Assembly (NCBI GenBank): GCA_963582345.1 | Contig: CAUZSN010000140.1 | Location: forward strand, 1-6,638 | Origin: CAUZSN01 sp963582345 | GTDB lineage: Bacteria; Planctomycetota; Planctomycetia; Planctomycetales; Planctomycetaceae | DNA length: 6,638 bases | Direction: 5' to 3' | Shown: positions 1-5,803 of the stretch, piece by piece | Numbering within the stretch: position 1 is the first letter of the stretch | How the letters are laid out: every line of letters begins with the position of its first letter | Program-made: the position numbers and the translations under genes | The notes under the pieces: model-generated | The model's database searches: none | What the model saw: the letters and a program-made list of their open reading frames with translations, nothing else | What the model was told of the DNA's origin: nothing

Positions 1-3000
1 CAGGGGTGCTGTCGCTGGAATCAAGTGCAAATCGGCCAGCATGATCGTTGTGTACTAAGTCGAGATCGCATTTGGGCTGACCACCAGGGTCCGACGGCGA
101 CGTCTCAATTGTTGGAGGATTTAAATCGCTCCGGTTCGGAGCAATCAGATGATAGATGGCGGGCGTTAGGTCCAAGTTGTAGTCAATGCGAAAATCGCTG
201 GATCGATGTAAGAAGCTGAGCGGTTCGATATCGTTGCCGTCGCTGGTTCCGACGACGAATTGGCCTCCAGCGACGACTGTTCCCGCTCCGTCGAGGAATA
301 CAACAGCATCGTCATTTGGGTCGATCACACCATCCCCATTATCGTCGCGTCGAATTCTCCAAATACCTCTGTCTTTGTGATTTGAATTGCTTGCCGCCAG
401 GGGAACCGGTAAAGGACTTGCATTTCGCAATTCGACATACAAGAAGTGCCGCTCTTCGGTCTTATCATTGAACATCGTAGCTGCGTGGTCATCGGTGGGG
501 ATTCTTGCTGAGCGAATGGCCAGGACTTCGCTAAAGGTTAATTGCTGGGCCTCGACTCCGGAAACAATCCCTCGATCGGCGGGCGGACCATCTTCAGTAT
601 AGGCGTCGTCGTCCAAGTTCCATCCGTCGTGCAGGTCGCGATCGTATTCGAAACGGGTGAAGGAATTATCGCGATCCAACGCATCGACCAAGTTCACTGC
701 AAATTGGGCCATTTCTTGCAACTGGCTGTCACTGTATAATGGCCGCGATCGTGGAACCGCTGTTACCGGATCGATACTCGAGTTCGAACTAATATACGGC
801 AGGGCATCGTCGCCGCCTGCAAGTGTGTACAGCAAAACGTAAATATCTCGGGCCATTGTCTGTCGGTCGCGACGTGCCCAAAACTCACTTTCGCTAGAGT
901 TTGTCGGTGGAAATGCTGGCCGATCCGCCGCAGACGGGACGAGCGTCATTGTTAAATCGACAGGATGCGGCGTCAGTGGACGAAAGATCAGCTGACCTTG
1001 GAACGGATTAGCGGTCCCATCAGCATTTCGCCGGACGTCAAGCAACCCGTTGATACTTAACCGCATTTGCCGCTTGAAATCATCACTGTTGCCGACTTCG
1101 ATCTCGAGCAATCGCCTCAATTGTGGACGAAACGGATCGAGAGCACTGTAGGGCAGCACTACGTCCAGAAAGCCATTTCCGTTAATGTCTTCGCCTGCAT
1201 CCGGACTACCGCCGTTACCATTCAGGTCCTCGCCAAACTGGGGCGGAAACTCGAGTTTGCCATCTCCATCAGCGTCGGCGGTGACTTCTGTCGAACGCAC
1301 AACTCCCAGTCCGGGAAAACCATACTGACGACGGTCAAAACTCGTTGTTGTAAACCGCTGACGGACGTCTGGACCGTCTGCGTTTACGGCCGCATTGGTT
1401 GAGAAGTTAACCGGAGCTAACTTCAACAGCCGGTCATCGGGTTGTTCTTCGGAATTGTTAATGTCTCCGTTGGTCATGTGCAGGACCGCCATGTGTGCCG
1501 GTCCGAAGGTTTCGTCGAAGGGACGCCGGGAAAATTGTGGTTCGACAATGACCTCCAAAGGATCGTCGATTAATGAGTTGTTGACGGTATTGAGCATCAA
1601 CGCATTGCCGACCGCCGAAAACCAGCGCACGCTGCCCCGTGTGTGATAACCGCGGTACTGAAGCCAAGTGCTGGGATTGCCGTTACTGGCCGTCGTAAAT
1701 GGGCGGAACAAATTCGTCCGCTTGTAGCCGTTCGGATTCAACCCATTAACTGGCTCGACGAAGCGTCCTGACATACGAAAGTCAAGCGGATGCACGAAGG
1801 CCCTGCTGCCGGCAACGGCTTCGCCTTCGTAAGAATTGTTATTGTCGTCGTCAATCCCACTGACGCCAGGTTTCGGAAAATTGTTGGGGTCACCTGAAAT
1901 GATGCCGTTAAACAAACGCTCTACTTCACCCCAACGGCCGACGTGCAAATCGCTGATGCTGGCACCACTGTATTCGGCCCGACCCATATTCAAGAACCAT
2001 CCTTCAATGTTCGCCAACTCTTCCCGGCGGTCGGGAACGTGGCCAACTAGCGCCGAGTGGGAAGTGAATTCAGTCGCAGAGATTCCCGCCGGATCGGTGG
2101 TCAAGGCCCGCAGTAAATTAATCTCCGCCGGCCCGATTCCCTGATTAGATGTGTGAACGGATCGGACGTCGTCGGAGTTCAGACTGCCCAATTCGCCCGC
2201 GTCATCGACTCCATTTATTCCGTCATCATCGAAACCTAATCTTCCCGGCGCACCGTCTATACCCGGGCCGAACCCAAATCGTTCGCCGGATGCACCCAGG
2301 TTCAGGTTACCCGCCAAATTTCCGTGTATGTTCAGATTCAACAAACCATCCGCATCGTAGATGGTATACGAGAATAAGGGGATGTATTTCGCACCATCAG
2401 CGCTGCGTTCTTGCACAGGGTAGTCCAGATCCATCAAAATCCCCTCGCGACCATTACGCGAATCCCCGTCGTTGTCCACGTCTAACTCATAATTGTTTTG
2501 CTCCGCTACCGAGGAGTTCAAAGCGTCTAAAGATGTCCAAACGCCCATCTCGCCAAACTCCCCATCGCCATCAGTATTGGGTGGTTCAAAGGGAAACGGT
2601 CCACTGTTGCCCGGAAGGGCACTAATGATCGCAATATCGTACGACGAATTTGACAGAGGCGACAAAAATCGCTTGATGTTATTGTTTTGCCCGTCGACGA
2701 AAACATGGTTGAGATGGGGTCGAAACAAACGTCGTTGCGTCAGCGCATTGATATACCAATCCCTAATTACCCCACCACTATTGCGCAGGTTTTCCGGCCG
2801 CAGGAATGACGGCACCATCACACGAAACTCGGCGTTTACGTTATTCAGCGCCATGCCGTGGTATCCCAGAAAGTTGTTCCGCGCGTCGGGATAGGTGTAA
2901 TCGACGCCGGGATCGGGAAGCAGACTGGGGTCAATCACAATTCCGCCATTGGCTGCTGGCGAATCGTTGCAGTTGAGGTAGGGCGAATTAGTGGCATCCA

Positions 3001-3394
3001 AACTGGTAGGAGTTGGCGCACCCGAACCGGTGTAGGGATGAAAATCACGTCCGAACATTAGCGTGACTAATGAATGCCGTCGGCCCCACAGAGCACTTTG
3101 TTTCAGATCGTCTGACGGACCGATGATTAATTGCTCTAACGGCCAATCAAACAGGTTTTCGATATTCTCTGAATCATCGCTACCTTTGGCCGCATCGGCG
3201 AAAAACGTGGCATTTGTTTGCTCTTGCGCGGCAAATGTGTAGAAGACAAACCCCAACAGCGACATCAGACCCAACAATCCGATTACGATTAACAGCGTCG
3301 AGCCTTGACGCGCGGGCTGCCCCAGCCAGACAGTGGACACTTTAATGCTAAACTGGCTTTGCCCCTGTTGGTTTGCCAATCGGTAATGATTCAT
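1..3394 (-). CDS. Giant PilX/GspK-like minor pilin (tip pseudopilin-like), C-terminus outside window
   Basis: The frame is open without a stop from the ATG at 3394 to base 1, so 1131 codons are visible and the end is missing. Residues 29-56 (RQGSTLLIVIGLLGLMSLLG, then FVFYTFAA) form a basic-Gly-hydrophobic anchor like PilX/GspK N-termini; the +5 Glu of major pilins is replaced by Ile, as GspK also lacks it. Residues 343-355 (YTIYDADGLLNLN) resemble the GspK-family strand that ends in NLN. Acidic D-x-D/N-x-D-G loops occur at about 305-313, 707-715, 723-732, 736-744 and 1017-1025. Residues 983-1050 look like a lamin-tail domain. GspK is usually about 300 residues, so this protein is far larger. 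The chosen start has GAGG 8 nt upstream; an in-frame ATG at 3415 lacks a good ribosome site. Likely role, by inference: membrane-anchored, periplasm- or surface-exposed tip subunit of a pilus-like fibre. The family call is good; the exact function is unknown. Confidence 0.85.
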   Translation of the reverse strand, partial: MNHYRLANQQGQSQFSIKVSTVWLGQPARQGSTLLIVIGLLGLMSLLGFVFYTFAAQEQTNATFFADAAKGSDDSENIENLFDWPLEQLIIGPSDDLKQSALWGRRHSLVTLMFGRDFHPYTGSGAPTPTSLDATNSPYLNCNDSPAANGGIVIDPSLLPDPGVDYTYPDARNNFLGYHGMALNNVNAEFRVMVPSFLRPENLRNSGGVIRDWYINALTQRRLFRPHLNHVFVDGQNNNIKRFLSPLSNSSYDIAIISALPGNSGPFPFEPPNTDGDGEFGEMGVWTSLDALNSSVAEQNNYELDVDNDGDSRNGREGILMDLDYPVQERSADGAKYIPLFSYTIYDADGLLNLNIHGNLAGNLNLGASGERFGFGPGIDGAPGRLGFDDDGINGVDDAGELGSLNSDDVRSVHTSNQGIGPAEINLLRALTTDPAGISATEFTSHSALVGHVPDRREELANIEGWFLNMGRAEYSGASISDLHVGRWGEVERLFNGIISGDPNNFPKPGVSGIDDDNNNSYEGEAVAGSRAFVHPLDFRMSGRFVEPVNGLNPNGYKRTNLFRPFTTASNGNPSTWLQYRGYHTRGSVRWFSAVGNALMLNTVNNSLIDDPLEVIVEPQFSRRPFDETFGPAHMAVLHMTNGDINNSEEQPDDRLLKLAPVNFSTNAAVNADGPDVRQRFTTTSFDRRQYGFPGLGVVRSTEVTADADGDGKLEFPPQFGEDLNGNGGSPDAGEDINGNGFLDVVLPYSALDPFRPQLRRLLEIEVGNSDDFKRQMRLSINGLLDVRRNADGTANPFQGQLIFRPLTPHPVDLTMTLVPSAADRPAFPPTNSSESEFWARRDRQTMARDIYVLLYTLAGGDDALPYISSNSSIDPVTAVPRSRPLYSDSQLQEMAQFAVNLVDALDRDNSFTRFEYDRDLHDGWNLDDDAYTEDGPPADRGIVSGVEAQQLTFSEVLAIRSARIPTDDHAATMFNDKTEERHFLYVELRNASPLPVPLAASNSNHKDRGIWRIRRDDNGDGVIDPNDDAVVFLDGAGTVVAGGQFVVGTSDGNDIEPLSFLHRSSDFRIDYNLDLTPAIYHLIAPNRSDLNPPTIETSPSDPGGQPKCDLDLVHNDHAGRFALDSSDSTP
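245..448 (-). other. Lamin-tail-like segment within the giant pilin-like protein
   Basis: Residues 983-1050 read FLYVELRNASPLPVPL, then GIWRI, an acidic loop DDNGDGVID, VVFLDG, and TVVAGGQFVVG. This follows the bacterial lamin-tail pattern of 'YVELYN.s..pVdLsgw.i', an acidic insert, then 'i.pGgyvvv'. In secreted bacterial proteins such Ig-like folds commonly sit beside adhesion or hydrolase domains. The match is by eye only; a generic beta-sandwich with a calcium loop is the main alternative. Confidence 0.45.
2168..2236 (-). other. Acidic 23-residue module shared with the upstream PilV-like gene
   Basis: Residues 387-409 have the form G-F-D-D-D, then G-V-D-D-A-G-E, and end in S-D-D. The same module occurs at 6110-6178 in the PilV-like protein: 11 of 23 positions are identical with no gap, including GxDDD, D at position 11, A-x-E, G and the final SDD. 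It is probably a metal-binding or structural loop peculiar to this group of pilins. Confidence 0.6.
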
Positions 3395-3401
3395 CTTACG
3401 A

Positions 3402-3406
3402 TCCTC
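3402..3406 (-). promoter_or_regulatory. Ribosome binding site deciding the start of the giant pilin-like gene
   Basis: On the minus strand GAGGA lies 8 nt (measured from GAGG) before the ATG at 3394. An ATG seven codons further upstream, at 3415, is in the same frame but is preceded only by a T-run, so 3394 is preferred. Confidence 0.6.
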
Positions 3407-3415
3407 ACCGTGCAT

Positions 3416-3438
3416 AAAAAGCCGAGGCCCGGTTCGGC
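3416..3438 (-). terminator. Terminator-like hairpin plus T5 in the leader of the giant pilin-like gene
   Basis: Minus strand: GCCGA, an 8-nt loop ACCGGGCC, TCGGC, then TTTTT. The stem is only 5 bp but GC-rich, and the T-run follows directly, as in an intrinsic terminator. It ends about 10 nt before the ribosome site of the next gene, so it could serve as a leader attenuator or 5' mRNA hairpin as well as an operon terminator. A chance hairpin is possible. Confidence 0.3.
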
Positions 3439-3441
3439 GGT

Positions 3442-3469
3442 GATATAGGATTGCTTCTACGCCTGCCAA
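3442..3469 (-). promoter_or_regulatory. Candidate sigma70-like promoter for the giant pilin-like gene
   Basis: Minus strand TTGGCA (3469-3464; one mismatch to TTGACA), 16 bp, then TATATC (3447-3442; four of six matches to TATAAT). Transcription would begin near 3435, within or just before the terminator-like hairpin, giving a leader of about 40 nt. The 303-bp gap makes a separate promoter plausible, but planctomycete promoters are poorly defined and this is a weak call. Confidence 0.22.
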
Positions 3470-3481
3470 GCAACCTGGCAG
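3463..3481. repeat. Perfect inverted repeat CTGCCA-N7-TGGCAG
   Basis: Six-bp arms at 3463-3468 and 3476-3481 flank a 7-bp spacer. The repeat overlaps the candidate -35 element, so it may be an operator half-site pair or a leader hairpin. No specific regulator can be named from the sequence. Confidence 0.4.
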
Positions 3482-3547
3482 AAAACATCGTGATACACGT
3501 CAAATCAATTCAAGATGTAAGTCAATGTCAAAATTGGCCATAAAAAA

Positions 3548-3565
3548 CGCGAAAAGGCGCGAAAA
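3548..3565. repeat. Direct repeat CGCGAAAA with 10-bp period
   Basis: CGCGAAAA occurs at 3548-3555 and again at 3558-3565, one helical turn apart, with A-tracts in phase. It lies about 155 bp upstream of the giant pilin-like gene. It may be a protein-binding site or a bend; function unknown. Confidence 0.35.
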
Positions 3566-3589
3566 ACTCGGATGTATCTGATCACAGAA

Positions 3590-3624
3590 GTTGTCGAAAC
3601 AACAGTGAATTCACATTGTCACAA
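3590..3624. repeat. Cluster of short palindromes in the intergenic gap
   Basis: Three adjacent dyads are visible: GTTGT-CGAA-ACAAC (3590-3603), the perfect 10-bp palindrome GTGAATTCAC (3605-3614), and TTGT-C-ACAA (3616-3624). They could be regulator sites or small hairpins in the 3' tail of the pilW-like transcript. The region is AT-rich, so some symmetry may be chance. Confidence 0.3.
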
Positions 3625-3697
3625 ACGTTTAGGATCTTCTCTTATTCTCATAACTTTTTTCACTTTTCGTAGCTATAAGAGATTACGGTATTAGGAA

Positions 3698-5632
3698 CTA
3701 ATCAATCAGTGATTGCACAATAGTCATCTGACGCATTTGATCTGAGCCAACATCCAGATAACGAATCGTGATGCGTATGGCTCGCAACGGTCGCAAATTA
3801 AAAACCGTTCGCCAGGCTGGTTCGTCGGCATCGATGCCACTTGGGCCAACAGGATATGTGGTAAGCAAACCATCGTTATTCTTGTCTTCAAAGAAAACGT
3901 CACCGTCGTTTGTGGGCCACTTTGGTTCATCAGTGGTATGCGACACACCACCAGCCCCAAAACACTTGTATGCATATACATACCGATTTGGCACAGAAGT
4001 AGTTCGTGGAAATACGACTTGACCAGGTTCATACCTTGTACCAAACTCCCAATGGTTTGCACTGACTCCAGGACGATAAGCCATCGCTCGGAACGGCGGT
4101 GGTTCGGAACGATCAGCGCCGCTTCCATCAATGTTAACTTTAGGATGCCAGCTGTCGAATACGCGATTGTTTCCTCTGTTTTCAAAACCTCTCGGACCGT
4201 AGAAAAAACGACCACATTCCCAACTAACTTCCACCTCGTCGACGGTCTCACCCACCGCAGGCGTTGGCCAGTTCGGCTCGTTCGATCCGGATTTCCCGTC
4301 TCCAACTGTGGGAATGCAACGATAGAAAAATCCGTTAAAAGGATTCGACGTCGAAACCACCACGTCGTTTAACACATAGACGTAATTCGGTTGCCAAGTA
4401 GCCGCCGGACTGACGTTGGCATTCAACTCTTGCCGATAATCGCCACTGCTATCGCTATGTCCTACATCGACAAAACCACCGTTACCGGTGTTGACTCCAT
4501 CGTCCCAGACTTCAACGTCGAAACCGTGCACGTTCGCCAATAGCAGATCTTCGGCGCGACGTGGCCCTCCCTGGTAGGCTTCGAAGACGCCATTCGTCAT
4601 AACCAGCGTTGCGGTGGCTGAGGTGGCCATTGGATTGCTATTGCTGGTGACGGTTGACAATCTTTGAGGATAATGGAAGTTGGGGTGTGACGATTCCTCT
4701 AGCGTATATCGACCAAAAAACTTTCCATTGGTGTCATAAGAGGTGAATTCTCGCGGCATGCCACGATACAAGATGTCGATGGCATTGTGGCCGTATCGGT
4801 AAAAAGGTTTGCCCAGTGGCGTGAGGCTGGTAGATTCGTTCAACAATGCACCGGTTCCGTTAAACCTCGCTTGACTGCCGTCGAAATAGGCCGAAAAATC
4901 AAAATCGTTCCAAAACACTCTTTCCGCTGGATAAATTGATTGATTCGGGTCGTCCGGGTGAGGGATATTTTCGAAAAACATCCGTGGCCCAGACCCACCT
5001 GCGTTGCGATCTGTGGGATCTGGAGTGGCACCGGCTAGAGGCAACGGTTCGCGGATTAGCAGGACGCGGCGATATAAGTTTCCACCACGAATAAAGTACG
5101 AAATCTCGGCCGCCGTCGAGCTGGCAGTTTCATCGAGCACGGTTCGTCCATCGTCTGCTTCGGGTTGGTTCGGATTAGCCAATAGGTCGCCGATGACAGC
5201 GTCATTGGGATCGCCATCAGCTTCGGGTGGCAACAATATGGCTCTACCAAAATATGGTGTCTCATCGGTATTTTTTCGAGTAATCGTCGAACGAACCGTG
5301 AATTGCAGGACATCATCCGTATCATCGTTCGGGTTATTGTCGGAAATATACAAGTAACCCTGGCGATTGCTGAATGGCACCAATGACGTGTCCAAATCCT
5401 CTCCCAATGCATAGGGAATCACAACACGAAATGTGCGCTTATCCAAATCAGCTCGAATGATAGTGTTCAGTGAGCGTGCCCGTTGATCATTTGCGGCAAT
5501 GCCACGTTGCGTGCTCATTGAGCCGGCCGCCAGTTGAAAGATGGTGGCGAACATCAACATTACTAACATAACCAACGCCACAGAAACCAACATCTCGACC
5601 AGTGTGTACCCCGACAGATGTTTGTTGGTCAT
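3698..5632 (-). CDS. PilW/GspJ-like minor pilin with two inserted CBM-like modules
   Basis: A 644-residue protein from the ATG at 5632. The N-terminus is a class III prepilin signal: short leader MTNKHLSG, cleavage expected between G8 and Y9, Glu at mature +5 (YTLVEM), then a membrane helix to about residue 33. Residues 361-376 (EDLLLANVHGFDVEVW) and the C-terminus (LRAIRITIRYLDV, then MTIVQSLID) fit the core of large PilW-like minor pilins. Between them lie two modules, 413-473 and 528-610, each W...Y...VV...Y.C...EP.WPT. GspJ is about 200 residues, so this one is much enlarged. The same frame continues upstream to an ATG at 5791, only 12 nt past the previous stop; that would add 53 residues encoded largely by a palindromic repeat. 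I prefer 5632 because it puts a normal short leader before the cleavage site, although its ribosome site is weak (AGAG close to the ATG). Likely a minor or tip subunit of a pilus or pseudopilus. Confidence 0.85.
   Translation of the reverse strand: MTNKHLSGYTLVEMLVSVALVMLVMLMFATIFQLAAGSMSTQRGIAANDQRARSLNTIIRADLDKRTFRVVIPYALGEDLDTSLVPFSNRQGYLYISDNNPNDDTDDVLQFTVRSTITRKNTDETPYFGRAILLPPEADGDPNDAVIGDLLANPNQPEADDGRTVLDETASSTAAEISYFIRGGNLYRRVLLIREPLPLAGATPDPTDRNAGGSGPRMFFENIPHPDDPNQSIYPAERVFWNDFDFSAYFDGSQARFNGTGALLNESTSLTPLGKPFYRYGHNAIDILYRGMPREFTSYDTNGKFFGRYTLEESSHPNFHYPQRLSTVTSNSNPMATSATATLVMTNGVFEAYQGGPRRAEDLLLANVHGFDVEVWDDGVNTGNGGFVDVGHSDSSGDYRQELNANVSPAATWQPNYVYVLNDVVVSTSNPFNGFFYRCIPTVGDGKSGSNEPNWPTPAVGETVDEVEVSWECGRFFYGPRGFENRGNNRVFDSWHPKVNIDGSGADRSEPPPFRAMAYRPGVSANHWEFGTRYEPGQVVFPRTTSVPNRYVYAYKCFGAGGVSHTTDEPKWPTNDGDVFFEDKNNDGLLTTYPVGPSGIDADEPAWRTVFNLRPLRAIRITIRYLDVGSDQMRQMTIVQSLID
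3803..4051 (-). other. CBM5/12-like module 2 in the PilW-like protein
   Basis: Residues 528-610: WEFGTRYEPGQVVFPR, YVYAYKC (Cys557), TTDEPKWPT (566-574), then an acidic loop EDKNNDGLL (582-590) and a second DADEPAW (601-607). It aligns with module 1 at W, Y, VV, Y.C and EP.WPT, indicating an internal duplication. The repeated EP.W at the end suggests an extra insertion inside this copy. Confidence 0.5.
4214..4396 (-). other. CBM5/12-like module 1 in the PilW-like protein
   Basis: Residues 413-473: W413, QPNYVYVLNDVVV, FFYRC (Cys439), SGSNEPNWPT (448-457), ending VSWEC. This matches a module familiar from phage tail and secreted proteins, of the form 'W.p...Y..gd.V......vYrC...GtSG..EPtWpt..g....dg.v.W.c', related in appearance to chitin-binding type 3 (CBM5/12) folds. 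Binding to a sugar is inferred, not shown. Confidence 0.5.
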
Positions 5633-5695
5633 CGTCTCTGTCGACTCGCCGTGCCTGCATTTATGAATTGACAAAGAACCAAATCCGAACATATC

Positions 5696-5751
5696 AATTC
5701 GTCGTACGGCTTTCAGGTGGGATTCTCCAGCTAAAGCCGGTACTACGAACT
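5696..5751. repeat. Imperfect palindromic (REP-like) repeat between the pilV-like and pilW-like genes
   Basis: Two 25-nt arms (5696-5720 and 5727-5751) are near reverse complements around a 6-nt loop. On the minus strand the first arm holds TTCGTAGTACCGGCTTTAG; the second arm, read on the plus strand, holds TTCGTCGTACGGCTTT. Two single-base indels and a few mismatches separate the arms. Both strands translate to a similar peptide (minus EFVVPALAG, plus QFVVRLSGG followed by LKPVLRT), a pattern I recall from spurious short ORFs in planctomycete genomes. It would fold as a long hairpin in mRNA, perhaps acting on relative expression of the flanking genes. The dyad is certain by reading; the family assignment is from memory. 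Confidence 0.7.
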
Positions 5752-5803
5752 CACAAAATCGGATCGGATAAAACACCCGTTTTGCCTTCATAGTTCTATC
5801 TCG

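Noticed and set aside
1458..1667. Minus-strand frame of 69 codons inside the giant gene
   Set aside because: It is out of frame with the long pilin-like reading frame, which covers it completely, and shows no recognisable product.
25..3061. Numerous plus-strand open frames of 60-160 codons (for example 2149-2625 and 2493-2894)
   Set aside because: They lie opposite the uninterrupted 1131-codon minus-strand frame, overlap one another in different frames, show no domain or ribosome site, and have the Arg/Ser/Pro-rich look of antisense shadows.
3638..3682. TCTCTTAT/ATAAGAGA inverted repeat just downstream of the PilW-like stop
   Set aside because: The 8-bp AT-rich arms are 29 nt apart and no T-run follows on the minus strand, so it is not a convincing terminator.
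3724..4305. 193-codon minus-strand frame overlapping the PilW-like gene
   Set aside because: It is an alternative-frame shadow; the PilW-like frame there encodes the conserved C-terminus and the EP.WPT modules.
5602..5793. Plus-strand 63-codon frame containing LKPVLRT
   Set aside because: Its only recognisable part is the translated arm of the palindromic repeat, and it overlaps the PilW-like N-terminus; not a gene.
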